From Pelomonas sp. CA6 (lineage in GTDB: Bacteria > Pseudomonadota > Gammaproteobacteria > Burkholderiales > Burkholderiaceae_C), in assembly GCF_022549225.1 (NCBI RefSeq), contig NZ_JAKZFD010000001.1, positions 248,001 to 312,000 on the forward strand: 64,000 bases of DNA, written 5' to 3'. Numbering within the stretch: position 1 is the stretch's first letter; each line of letters starts with the position of its first letter. The notes under the pieces are model-generated. The model made no database searches. It saw nothing but the letters and a program-made list of their open reading frames with translations, and was not told the origin of the DNA. The position numbers and the translations under genes are program-made. Below are positions 25,001-32,826 of this stretch, piece by piece.

Positions 25001-26970
25001 CCCACGAGGTGCTGGTGCCGGCGGCCTCCCGCTTTACCGGCCTGCCGCGCGTGCAGTTTGAGCTGGCCGATGTGCTGCGCCAGCTGGGCCTGCGGGAGGA
25101 AGCGCTGCAGGCCAATGCGCGCGCGCTGGCGATGTCGCCGGGATGGAACCGGGCGGTCCGCCTGCAGGTGGAGCTGATCCAGGAGATCGACGCCGACTGG
25201 GCCGCGATGGAGCCGGTGCTGCAGCGCGCGTTGCAGCTGGCCTTCGAGGATGACGACCTGATCGCGCTGCTGGCCTGGGTCCACGAGAAGCAGCAGCGCG
25301 ATGCCGAGGCACTGGCGCTGTGCCGGCGTTCGCTGCTGCTGAACCCGCGGCCGAACTGGATCTGGGCGATGGCGCGGCGGATCTGTGCGCGCGCGGAGCG
25401 CCTGGTGGATTTCGACGCGCTGCTGGAGGACGTCGTGCGCAGTCGCCCCGGCGATGCCTGGGCCTGGACCGTGCAGGCCGAGCAACTGCGCGATGACGAA
25501 CAGGCGCTGGCGGCCGCGGCGGAGGCCTTGCGCCTTGATCCGCTGCTGGAGTCGGCCTGGCTGGCGCGCTTCGAGCGGCTGGCGCGGCTGTCGCGCTACG
25601 CCGAGATCGAGGCGCTGCTGCAGGACTTGCCCTGGCCCGGCGAGGTTCCGGTGTCCGTGCGTGCCTGGGGGGCGCGCTGCGCCTGGCGCCGCGACGAGAA
25701 GCCGCAGGCGGTGCGCCTGCTGCGGGATCTGGTGCAGCAGCAGCGCGACGACGGCCTGTGGCGTGAGCTGGCGGACTGGGAGGACGAGTTGGGCCATGAT
25801 GAGGCCTATCTCGAGGCCGCACAACAGCTGCTGCAGCTGCTGCCACACCGGGCGCTGTCGCATCTATACCTGGGGCACGCGCTGCACAAGCTCAAGCGGC
25901 AGGAAGAAGCCTTGGCGCCGCTGCGCCGTGCGCTGGAGCTCGAGCCGACCTATGTCTTCGCGGCGCACGTCCTCTGCCGCGTGGCCGAGGCGTTGCGCCG
26001 CCCCGATGAGGCCGAATGGGCGTTGCAGACGCTATGGCCCCACGAGCCGACGGTGCGGACCGCCACGCTGGGGGTGGAAGCCGCCTGCCGGGCGGAGCTG
26101 CGCGAGCGCGCGCTGGCCTGGCTGGACCGGCTGTGCGGCTGCAACGAGTACGACTGCGAACTGACCCAGCAGGCCTGTGCGCAGCTGGTGGCTGCAGGCT
26201 GGGGCGATGTGCTGCGCGAGCGCCAGCTGGACGGCCTGCGGCGCGGAAGCGGGCCCACCGGCCTGGTCGTTGACTGGCTCAGGCACCAAGCGGACCGCCG
26301 TGGCGTGTTGTGGACCGGGTGGCGCGCCGGGCGTGAGATGCGCCAGGCCCGAGGCACGCTGCTGCAGCGGGGCCTGTTGCGCTGGCTGGTGGAGGGGGAG
26401 CACGACCTGCTGCTTCGTGGCTTTCTCTGGCGCCACGCGGCGGCGCTGCGCGCCGACGAAGTCAGCTGGGGCGAGGTGAGCTATGCCCTGCTCAGCCGGG
26501 ACATGGGCCGCACGCTGATCCGCTGGATGAAGGACTGGCGCCAGCGCCCGCAGGCGCCGGTCTGGGCCCTGAGCAACTACTGCGTGGCGCTGGCCCAGCG
26601 GCGCCGTTGGCGCGAGGTGGCCGAGGTCGTTGACGCGGGTCTGCCCCGCTCGCCTTATCAGGAGGACATGCGCTTCTGGCAATTGGTCCTGCTCGCCGGG
26701 CAGGGACCGCGGGAGGCCTTGGAGCACGCGCTGGCGCGGCAGCATGAATGGACGCCCGATCCCTGGATGCGCCATCCGCTGAAGGTGGTGCATGCCTATG
26801 TCGAGCTGTGGCGCCAACAGGCGGCCGCCGGTACGGTGTCGGCGTTCCGCCGGTCGGCCGAAGGCGGCGGCGAGACAACCCTGGCGATCTGGCGGCGCCT
26901 GCGCCTTCCTGCGCTGTTCCAACATACGCCGCTGGCGCGCCAGTGGCGCTGGTGGTGGCCGGGCGCCTAA
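22036..26970 (+). CDS. giant TPR protein with embedded C39-like cysteine peptidase domain
   Basis: 1644 residues, no signal peptide or membrane helix. Residues 115-300 and 430-1640 are tetratricopeptide-type helical repeats (for example RACHDQALALAPDDPWLHIE, YLEAAQQLLQLLPHRALSHL). Between them, residues 305-425 form a papain-fold C39-like domain: Gln314 and Cys319 in RQHWSTCAPATLAAL, His396 in SGHLQAVVGYD and Asp414 in LIRDPYLP, the full Gln/Cys/His/Asp set. C39 domains usually cut double-glycine leaders and are attached to ABC exporters; here there is none, only a scaffold of about 1500 residues. It could be a peptidase, a cross-linking enzyme or an inactive peptide binder. It is a single-gene unit behind the GGDEF-EAL gene with a weak ribosome-binding site. 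Confidence 0.85.
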   Translation: MKNGEGSATTLQGTDWPQVDARLDRGLYLQVHAQVDEWLTEGSLEASLRAVRAMRYLGADRAGDALALRLGRRYRDSLRARVVALRTVLGRRGAYAFWRAQQAWPQPPAGPPDEQAELLSLQGIWQADLRDFERARACHDQALALAPDDPWLHIELSYTLTRQDLYEQALARAQQALALCPGYRAAIQQVASLYMLTQRRDEALALLADAAQHSECSALHLQLHDLYAEYGEHERALACIDEAQRCMPRAEAATRGGLAARRADLLMRLDRLEEAREQAEQVPGTGYYAQLAERLRTPPKGHSRVLLSLEFVRQHWSTCAPATLAALSRYWGRPAEHLEIAEAICYDGTADVSERCWAQDQGFVVREFRLDWPTACQLLDAGLPFALVTLQSASGHLQAVVGYDRLRNTLLIRDPYLPVHTEFEAGALVEAQRAQGPRALLLVPPEEVHRLQGLVLPEAEDWDLLHAMQAALERHDRGAALEALERLRGQAPGSRLAWRAARQLAAYDGNEPQIHAATDALLQMFPGDAHLQLSKVASLAELEGQALAESYMEAAAAPLEAEPLLLARLAERLSQDARRLPRAWALMRQALRRQPAQGRLWWQWADLLWREGRQQASLAPYRWAACLMPTDEGAAKAYARACWALGRVDEGLEFLRQREATWGDRSSAPAMTWHEQLDQLEKTEAAEQVLAAALRRRSDDAGLKLYAAEDRLRRQRLAEAQALLDAATEPARRGSRLRVSALLSEARGDYAQALAWAQEAASLEPFNLAQRRLHLRLVARLQGRDAAIAELRAVVARHPAHYGLNRLLYDWLPDRPQAINEQLAHMLQHHPQDVWLRRECAVQASRQGRHDDALREAQAAHALGANRADTQGTLAFVLLRREGYAAALPALRRSVELDVDYDYGMRTLVMSAPDAEAARQAVDHVARELERQVVLGDGLLCFQSVASRGWDPEAVEAVLRRVHAARPEVWEAWVALGRQLLEMGRSDAAHEVLVPAASRFTGLPRVQFELADVLRQLGLREEALQANARALAMSPGWNRAVRLQVELIQEIDADWAAMEPVLQRALQLAFEDDDLIALLAWVHEKQQRDAEALALCRRSLLLNPRPNWIWAMARRICARAERLVDFDALLEDVVRSRPGDAWAWTVQAEQLRDDEQALAAAAEALRLDPLLESAWLARFERLARLSRYAEIEALLQDLPWPGEVPVSVRAWGARCAWRRDEKPQAVRLLRDLVQQQRDDGLWRELADWEDELGHDEAYLEAAQQLLQLLPHRALSHLYLGHALHKLKRQEEALAPLRRALELEPTYVFAAHVLCRVAEALRRPDEAEWALQTLWPHEPTVRTATLGVEAACRAELRERALAWLDRLCGCNEYDCELTQQACAQLVAAGWGDVLRERQLDGLRRGSGPTGLVVDWLRHQADRRGVLWTGWRAGREMRQARGTLLQRGLLRWLVEGEHDLLLRGFLWRHAAALRADEVSWGEVSYALLSRDMGRTLIRWMKDWRQRPQAPVWALSNYCVALAQRRRWREVAEVVDAGLPRSPYQEDMRFWQLVLLAGQGPREALEHALARQHEWTPDPWMRHPLKVVHAYVELWRQQAAAGTVSAFRRSAEGGGETTLAIWRRLRLPALFQHTPLARQWRWWWPGA

Positions 26971-26991
26971 AGCCAGCGAGGGGGCCGCGGG

Positions 26992-27762
26992 TCAACCCGG
27001 CTGCCACCCCAGCTGGCGCGACAGCAGCTCGGCGCTTTTCTTCAGCGCCTGGCCGATGGGGCCGTCGGCGCGGGTGTCGAAGCTGCCGCTGGGACCGATG
27101 GCGGTGAGGCTGAGCAGCATGCGGCCACGCTGGTCGAAAACCGGGGCGGCGAGGGCGGAGACGCCGGCCACGACGCCGTCCTGCGAGCGCGCCAGGCCCT
27201 CGGCGCGGATCTGCGGCGCCTGGGCCTGCAGCTCGGCCAGCGTCGCGGCGGGCAGGCCCTCGACGGCCAGCGCGGCGGCGGTGTCCGCGGCGGGCATCAG
27301 CGCGGCGAACAGCCGGCCGGACGCGGTGCCGGGCAGGCTCATCACCGTGCCGTGGCGCATGCTGACATGCACCGGGGTGGGCGCCTCGGCCACGCGCACG
27401 ATGGTGGGGCCGCGGTTGCCCCAAACCGCGATGGCCACGGTATGGCCCAGCTCCGCGGACAGCGCCTCGATGCGCGGCGTGGCCAGGCGCACCGGGTCGT
27501 ACTGCTGCAGGCTGATCAGGCCCAGCTGCAGCGCCAGCGGGCCCAGGCCGTAGCGCCCGCCTTCCTGCTCGACCAGCCCGAGCTTGATGAAGCTGACCAG
27601 GTAGGGATGGGCCTTGGCCGGCGGCATGCCGGCCTCGCGCGCCAGGTCTTTCAGCGCCATTGGGCCCCCTTGGTGGGCCAGCGCCACCAGCAGCTGGCCG
27701 CCCACTTCGATGCTCTGGATGCCGCGCGATTCGCGCGGCGGGCTGGATTCGTCGGACGCCAT
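26992..27762 (-). CDS. IclR family transcriptional regulator
   Basis: 256 residues. N-terminal winged HTH (about 15-75: QLLVALAHQGGPMALKDLAREAGMPPAKAHPYLVSF) and C-terminal effector-binding domain (about 90-250) with the family blocks AIAVWGNRGPTIVRV and GVSALAAPVFDQRGRML. It is divergent from the homogentisate operon across a 113-bp gap with two palindromes, so it is the likely local regulator of that operon. The inducer is probably a hydroxyphenylacetate or homogentisate-type aromatic, by context only. Confidence 0.9.
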   Translation of the reverse strand: MASDESSPPRESRGIQSIEVGGQLLVALAHQGGPMALKDLAREAGMPPAKAHPYLVSFIKLGLVEQEGGRYGLGPLALQLGLISLQQYDPVRLATPRIEALSAELGHTVAIAVWGNRGPTIVRVAEAPTPVHVSMRHGTVMSLPGTASGRLFAALMPAADTAAALAVEGLPAATLAELQAQAPQIRAEGLARSQDGVVAGVSALAAPVFDQRGRMLLSLTAIGPSGSFDTRADGPIGQALKKSAELLSRQLGWQPG

Positions 27763-27775
27763 GTTCGGGTTTTTA

Positions 27776-27792
27776 CTAATCTAACTGATTAG
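27776..27792. promoter_or_regulatory. palindrome next to iclR, candidate operator
   Basis: CTAATC (27776-27781) and GATTAG (27787-27792) form a perfect inverted repeat with a 5-base spacer, 14 bases upstream of the IclR start codon. Position suits autoregulation. Not tested. Confidence 0.45.
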
Positions 27793-27827
27793 ACATTATC
27801 AAACGCCGTGACTATCATCAAGTCCGA

Positions 27828-27846
27828 GATTTGCCATACGCAAATC
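27828..27846. promoter_or_regulatory. palindrome at the homogentisate operon promoter, candidate IclR operator
   Basis: GATTTGC (27828-27834) CATAC GCAAATC (27840-27846) is a perfect 7-bp-arm inverted repeat, 30 bases upstream of the first operon gene. It overlaps TTGCCA (27831-27836), a possible -35, with TTTAGA 17 bases later (27854-27859) as a weak -10. A regulator bound here could act directly on the operon promoter. Confidence 0.5.
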
Positions 27847-27875
27847 AATTTGATTTAGATGAAAGGTGCCCCGGC

Positions 27876-28844
27876 ATGAGCAGCAAGACCTTCGCGTCGC
27901 ACGCGGATCTGGAAGAGAAGCAGGTCAGCTTCGACAAGCTGTCCGATCACGCCTATGCCTACACGGCCGAGGGCGACCCCAACACCGGCATCGTGATCGG
28001 CGACGACGCGGTGATGGTGATCGACACCCAGGCCACGCCGGTGATGGCGCAGGACGTGATCCGCCGCATCCGCGAGGTGACCGACAAGCCGATCAAATAC
28101 GTGCTGCTGTCGCACTACCACGCGGTGCGCGTGCTGGGCGCCGCGGCCTACAAGGCCGAGGGCTGCGAGCAGGTGATCGCCAGCCAGGACACCTACGACC
28201 TGATCGTCGAGCGCGGTGAACAGGACAAGGCCAGCGAGATCGGCCGCTTCCCGCGCCTGTTCCGCAATGTCGAGTCGGTGCCCGCGGGCCTGACCTGGCC
28301 GACGCTGACCTTCAGCGGCAAGATGACCTTGTGGCTGGGCCGGCTGGAAGTGCAGATCCTGCAGCTGGGCCGCGGCCACACCAAGGGCGATACGGTCGTC
28401 TGGCTGCCGCAGGAGCGCATCCTGTTCAGCGGCGACCTGGTGGAGTTCGACGCCACGCCCTATGCCGGCGACGCTTACTTCCAGGACTGGCCGCAGACGC
28501 TGGACGCCATCGCCGCGCTGAAGCCGGCCAAGCTGGTGCCGGGCCGCGGCCCCGCGCTGCAGACGCCCGAGCAGGTGCAGGCCGGGCTGGCGGGCACCAA
28601 GGCCTTTGTCTCCGAGCTCTATGCCGCGGTGAAGGCCGGCGTGGCCGCCGGCCGCGACCTGAACGCGGTCTACCGCGAGACCTATGCGCAGCTGGAAAAG
28701 ACCTATGGCCGCTGGGTGATCTTCGCTCACTGCATGCCCTTCGACGTCACCCGCGCCTTCGACGAGGCCAGCGGCCACCAGCATCCGCGCATCTGGACCG
28801 CCGAGCGCGACCTCGAGATGTGGAAGACCCTCGAAGGCCAGTGA
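27876..28844 (+). CDS. metallo-beta-lactamase-fold hydrolase with incomplete metal site
   Basis: 322 residues from ATG 27876 (AAAGG 9 bases upstream). The MBL fold is clear, but the HxHxDH motif reads H-Y-H-A-V-R (His80, His82, Val84, Arg85). The third first-site ligand His168 (LGRGHTKGD) and the bridging Asp187 (LFSGDLVE) are kept, while the usual second-site His in PGHG is Arg224 (VPGRGP). Thus the three second-metal ligands Asp, His and His are all replaced and the first site is intact, suggesting a mononuclear or altered centre. It is the first gene of the aromatic operon; substrate unknown, perhaps a ring or thioester intermediate. Confidence 0.85.
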   Translation: MSSKTFASHADLEEKQVSFDKLSDHAYAYTAEGDPNTGIVIGDDAVMVIDTQATPVMAQDVIRRIREVTDKPIKYVLLSHYHAVRVLGAAAYKAEGCEQVIASQDTYDLIVERGEQDKASEIGRFPRLFRNVESVPAGLTWPTLTFSGKMTLWLGRLEVQILQLGRGHTKGDTVVWLPQERILFSGDLVEFDATPYAGDAYFQDWPQTLDAIAALKPAKLVPGRGPALQTPEQVQAGLAGTKAFVSELYAAVKAGVAAGRDLNAVYRETYAQLEKTYGRWVIFAHCMPFDVTRAFDEASGHQHPRIWTAERDLEMWKTLEGQ

Positions 28845-28869
28845 GCCGCAACCCCAGGGAGACCCCGCC

Positions 28870-29406
28870 ATGAAGATCGAACGCATCCACCACGTCGCGT
28901 ACCGCTGCAAGGACGCCAAGGCCACCGTGGACTGGTATGTGAAGCACCTGAACATGGACTTCGTGCTCGCCATCGCCGAGGACCAGGTGCCCTCCACCAA
29001 GGCGCCCGACCCCTATATGCACGTCTTCCTCGACGCGGGGCAGGGCAATGTGCTGGCCTTCTTCGAGCTGCCCAACGCGCCGGCCATGGGCCGTGACGAG
29101 GCCACGCCGGAATGGGTGCAGCACATCGCGTTCAAGGTGGACAGCGTCGCCACGCTGGAGGCCACCAAGGCGCGGCTGGAGGCGGCGGGCATCGCCGTCG
29201 TCGGCGTGACCGACCACACCATCTTCAAGAGCATCTACTTCTTCGACCCCAACGGCCACCGCGTGGAGCTGGCCGCCGACGTCGGCACGCCGGACATGTA
29301 CGCGCGCCTGGACGCCTGCAAGTGGGAGATGCTGGAGGAATGGTCGCGCACGCGCCGCGCCCCCAAGCACGCCGCCTGGATGCACGAACAAGAGTTCAAG
29401 GCCTGA
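28870..29406 (+). CDS. VOC (glyoxalase/dioxygenase superfamily) protein
   Basis: 178 residues with two beta-alpha-beta-beta-beta modules. The first begins KIERIHHVAYRCKDAKATVDWY, the second WVQHIAFKVDSVATLEATKA; candidate metal ligands are His8, His84 and Glu138 (FFDPNGHRVELAAD). It is too short to be 4-hydroxyphenylpyruvate dioxygenase (about 350 residues). Sits 25 bases after the MBL gene and before the monooxygenase, so it probably acts on a product or side product of the same aromatic route. The exact reaction is unknown. Confidence 0.88.
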   Translation: MKIERIHHVAYRCKDAKATVDWYVKHLNMDFVLAIAEDQVPSTKAPDPYMHVFLDAGQGNVLAFFELPNAPAMGRDEATPEWVQHIAFKVDSVATLEATKARLEAAGIAVVGVTDHTIFKSIYFFDPNGHRVELAADVGTPDMYARLDACKWEMLEEWSRTRRAPKHAAWMHEQEFKA

Positions 29407-29457
29407 AGGCCGTCCCGGCCGGCGGCGCCGGCCCGGGCGAGGACGGAGACCCCCGCG

Positions 29458-31173
29458 ATGCAGAAGACCTACCAGTACCCCGAATACGCCTACCGCCAGA
29501 GCGACGAGCAGCGCCTGGGCCAGCCCCAGGACCATGCGGTGGTCGTGATCGGTGCCGGCCCGGTGGGCCTGACCATGGGCCTGGACCTGGCCGAGCGCGG
29601 CACGCCGGTGGTGGTGCTGGACGACAACAACAGCGTCTCCATCGGTTCGCGCGCGGTCTGCTATGCCAAGCGCACGCTGGAGGTCTGGGACCGCCTGGGC
29701 GTGGCCGCGCCCCTGGTGGCGCGCGGCGTGTCCTGGAAGGTGGGCAAGGTCTTCCACCGCGATGACCTGGCCTACCGCTTCGACCTGCTGCCCGAGCCGC
29801 AGCACAAGCTGCCGGCGATGATCAACCTGCAGCAATACCACCTGGAGGAGCGCCTGGTCGAGGCCTGCGACGCCCATCCGCGGGTGGACCTGCGCTGGAA
29901 GCACAAGCTGCTCGCGCTGGAGCACGACGACGCTGGCGTGCGCCTCACCGTGGAGACGCCCGACGGCGTTTTCCAGATGCACACCCGCTATCTGATCGCC
30001 TGCGACGGCGCCAGCAGCGACGTGCGCCGCATGATGGGCCTGGAGTTCCAGGGGCAGGCCTTCCAGGACCGCTTCCTGATCGCCGACGTGGTGATCCAGC
30101 CCAAGGCGGGCGCGCCCGATCCGGGAGCGCTCGCGCAGAGCCGCGGCGCCACGCTGCAGCGACTGGACGCCGAGCCCGAGCGCTGGTTCTGGTTCGACCC
30201 GCCGTTCCACCCCGGGCAGTCGGTGCTGCTGCACAAGCAGGCCGACCAGGTCTGGCGCATCGATTTCCAGCTCGGCTGGCAGGCCGACCCAGTGGAGGAG
30301 AAAAGACCCGAGCGCGTGATCCCGCGCATCCGCGCGATGCTGGGCGAGGACGTGGCGTTCGAGCTGGAATGGGTGTCGGTCTATCAGTTCGCCTGCCGCC
30401 GCATGGACCATTTCCGCCATGGCCGCGTGCTCTTCGCCGGCGATTCGGCGCACCAGGTTTCGCCCTTCGGCGCGCGGGGCGCCAACACCGGTGTGCAGGA
30501 CGTGGACAACCTCGCGTGGAAGCTCGCCGCCGTGCTGCGCGGCGAGGCGCCCGACGCGCTGCTGGACAGCTACGACGCCGAGCGCGTGCAGGCGGCCGAC
30601 GACAACCTGGGGCATTCCACCCGCGCCACCGACTTCATCACGCCCAAGAGCGCCACCTCGCGGCTGCTGCGCGACGCGGTGCTGGAGCTGGCGCGCGACT
30701 GCGCCTTCGCCCGCCCGCTGGTCAACAGCGGCCGGCTCTCCACGCCCACGCCCTATGTCGGCAGCGCGCTGAACAGCGCGGAGGAAGACCTGTTCGCCGC
30801 GCCCACCGCGGCCCCGGGCTGGGGCGCGCCGGACGCGCCGCTGCGGCACGCCGGCGGCGCCGGCTGGCTGGTGGACCTGCTGGGCCGTGGCTTCGTGCTG
30901 CTGCACTTCGGGCCGGCCAGCGAGGCGCTGCGGCGCGCGCTGCAAGACCTGACCCCGGCGGTGCAACTGCTGCAGGTGGGCCCGACGCCCGACGACAGGC
31001 CGGGGGGCGGCGCCTGGCTGGACGATTGCGAGGGCCTGCTCGCGCAGCGCTATGGCGCCGCGGCCGGCACCGCCTACCTGGTCCGGCCCGACCGGGTGGT
31101 CGCCGCGCGCTGGCGCGAGGCCGAGCCGGCGCGGGTGCGCGCGGCGCTGGACCGCGCGCTGGCGCGGGCCTGA
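29458..31173 (+). CDS. FAD-dependent aromatic monooxygenase, MhaA-like
   Basis: 571 residues of the class A flavoprotein hydroxylase family. FAD-binding GAGPVG at 32-37, the D-G motif in LIACDGASSDVRRMMG, and the third FAD motif GRVLFAGDSAHQVSPFGARG from residue 322. A C-terminal thioredoxin-like domain follows (about 430-571), as in MhpA and phenol hydroxylase. The operon also holds hmgA and fahA, and the next gene is a small DUF2783 protein; this recalls the two-part 3-hydroxyphenylacetate 6-hydroxylase MhaA/MhaB of Pseudomonas putida that makes homogentisate. That match is from memory of gene organisation, not from alignment. Confidence 0.88.
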   Translation: MQKTYQYPEYAYRQSDEQRLGQPQDHAVVVIGAGPVGLTMGLDLAERGTPVVVLDDNNSVSIGSRAVCYAKRTLEVWDRLGVAAPLVARGVSWKVGKVFHRDDLAYRFDLLPEPQHKLPAMINLQQYHLEERLVEACDAHPRVDLRWKHKLLALEHDDAGVRLTVETPDGVFQMHTRYLIACDGASSDVRRMMGLEFQGQAFQDRFLIADVVIQPKAGAPDPGALAQSRGATLQRLDAEPERWFWFDPPFHPGQSVLLHKQADQVWRIDFQLGWQADPVEEKRPERVIPRIRAMLGEDVAFELEWVSVYQFACRRMDHFRHGRVLFAGDSAHQVSPFGARGANTGVQDVDNLAWKLAAVLRGEAPDALLDSYDAERVQAADDNLGHSTRATDFITPKSATSRLLRDAVLELARDCAFARPLVNSGRLSTPTPYVGSALNSAEEDLFAAPTAAPGWGAPDAPLRHAGGAGWLVDLLGRGFVLLHFGPASEALRRALQDLTPAVQLLQVGPTPDDRPGGGAWLDDCEGLLAQRYGAAAGTAYLVRPDRVVAARWREAEPARVRAALDRALARA

Positions 31174-31193
31174 TGGCGATGGGAGAGACGACG

Positions 31194-31400
31194 ATGAGCC
31201 TGAACCTGAACCCCAACATCCCCGATCCCGACGGCTTCTACGCCGCGCTGATCCAGGCGCAGCAAGGCATGAGCGACGAGCAGGCGCAGCTCTTCGTTGC
31301 CAAGCTCGCGCTCATCCTGGCCAACCATGTGGGCCAGCGCGGCGTGCTGGACGACGCGCTGGCCGTGGCGCGTCAGAATACGCTGGCCCACCATCCCTGA
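31194..31400 (+). CDS. DUF2783 small protein, possible coupling partner of the monooxygenase
   Basis: 68 residues from ATG 31194, preceded by GGGAG; an earlier ATG at 31173 overlaps the monooxygenase stop and could also be used. The sequence is one helical unit (GFYAALIQAQQGMSDEQAQLFVAKLALILANHVG). DUF2783 proteins are found beside FAD hydroxylases; the P. putida MhaB coupling protein is of similar size and position. A stabilising or coupling role for the preceding enzyme is inferred from that. Confidence 0.8.
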   Translation: MSLNLNPNIPDPDGFYAALIQAQQGMSDEQAQLFVAKLALILANHVGQRGVLDDALAVARQNTLAHHP

Positions 31401-31490
31401 TCGACGCCGGGCCCCGTGCCCGGCACCTCGGGGCCGGCAGCCCGCCACGAGCGGGCGTGCCGGCCCGCTAGCTTTGGAGCACTCCACACG

Positions 31491-32795
31491 ATGGCGTCCT
31501 GGACTTCTTTGAACTACCTGGCCGGCTTCGGCAACCAGCATCAGAGCGAGGCCGTGCCCGGCAGCCTGCCGCGGGGGCGCAACAGCCCGCAGCGCGCGCC
31601 GCTGGGGCTGTATGCCGAGCTGATCTCCGGCAGCGCCTTCACCGCGCCGCGCGCCGACAACCACCGCAGCTGGGTCTACCGCCGCCAGCCCTCGGTGGTG
31701 GCGGGGGCCTACAAGCCGCTGCCGCACGAGCTGCTCAAGACCGGCGCGGCCGACGGCGAGCGCTCGCCGCCCGATCCGCTGCGCTGGCATCCGGTGGAGA
31801 TGCCCGAGCAACCGCTGGACTTCGTCGAGGGCCTGCGCACGCTGGCGCTCAACGGCGACCCGGACCACCACCAGGGCATGGCCGCGCACTGGTACGTGGC
31901 CAATCGCGACATGGGGCGCAAGGCCCTCGTCAACGCCGATGGCGAGATGCTCATCGTCCCGCAGCAGGGCGCGCTGCGCGTCACCACCGAGCTGGGCCGG
32001 CTGGACGTGCGCCCGGGCGAAATCGTGCTGGTGCCGCGCGGCATGGCGTTCAAGGTGGACGTGGACGGCCCGTCGCGCGGCTATGTCTGCGAGAACTACG
32101 GCGCGGCCCTGCGCCTGCCCGAGCTGGGCCCGATCGGCTCCAACGGCCTGGCCAATCCGCGCGACTTCCTCGCCCCCACGGCCTGGTTCGAGACCGAGCC
32201 CGGCGCCTACCACCTGGTGAAGAAGTTTGGCGGCCGGCTGTGGCAGAGCGAGCAGGGCCACAGCCCCTTCAACGTCGTTGCCTGGCACGGCAACCTCGCG
32301 CCGCTGAAGTACGACACCGCGAACTTCATGACCCTGGGCACGGTCAGCTTCGACCACCCGGACCCCAGCATCTTCACGGTGCTCACCAGCCCCTCGGACA
32401 CGCCGGGCTGGGCAAATGTGGATTTCGTGATCTTCCCGCCGCGCTGGATGGTGGCCGAGGACAGCTTCCGCCCGCCCTGGTACCACCGCAACGTGATGAG
32501 CGAATTCATGGGCCTGGTGCTGGGCCAGTACGACGCCAAGCCCGAGGGCTTCCGCCCCGGCGGCGCCAGCCTGCACAACGCCTTCGTGCCGCATGGTCCG
32601 GACCGCGAGGCCTTTGAGAAGGCGAGCAGCGCGGCGCTGCAGCCGCACAAGCTGGACCAGACCCTGGCCTTCATGTTTGAGACGCGCTGGCGCCTGCGGC
32701 CCACCGCCTATGCGCTGAGCCCGGAGCACCTGGACGGCGCCTATGCCCGCTGCTGGGACGGCCTGGCCGACCACTTCGACGCAGGCAAGGCCTGA
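31491..32795 (+). CDS. hmgA: homogentisate 1,2-dioxygenase
   Basis: 434 residues, normal for HmgA. It opens the homogentisate ring to 4-maleylacetoacetate with an Fe(II) centre. Signature segments are [13 protein letters not shown] at the N-terminus, the cupin block [22 protein letters not shown], and the iron site with [12 protein letters not shown] and [10 protein letters not shown]. Start ATG 31491 has GGAG 11 bases upstream; an in-frame start at 31416 adds residues not typical of the family. It follows the monooxygenase genes and precedes fahA. Confidence 0.96.
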   Translation: MASWTSLNYLAGFGNQHQSEAVPGSLPRGRNSPQRAPLGLYAELISGSAFTAPRADNHRSWVYRRQPSVVAGAYKPLPHELLKTGAADGERSPPDPLRWHPVEMPEQPLDFVEGLRTLALNGDPDHHQGMAAHWYVANRDMGRKALVNADGEMLIVPQQGALRVTTELGRLDVRPGEIVLVPRGMAFKVDVDGPSRGYVCENYGAALRLPELGPIGSNGLANPRDFLAPTAWFETEPGAYHLVKKFGGRLWQSEQGHSPFNVVAWHGNLAPLKYDTANFMTLGTVSFDHPDPSIFTVLTSPSDTPGWANVDFVIFPPRWMVAEDSFRPPWYHRNVMSEFMGLVLGQYDAKPEGFRPGGASLHNAFVPHGPDREAFEKASSAALQPHKLDQTLAFMFETRWRLRPTAYALSPEHLDGAYARCWDGLADHFDAGKA

Positions 32796-32826
32796 CCCCA
32801 CCTGATCCCTGACCGACACGACGACG

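Noticed and set aside
23833..25863. Large minus-strand open frames opposite the TPR gene.
   Set aside because: Arg/Pro/Gln-rich shadow translations without any family signature; the TPR frame shows clear repeats and a catalytic domain.
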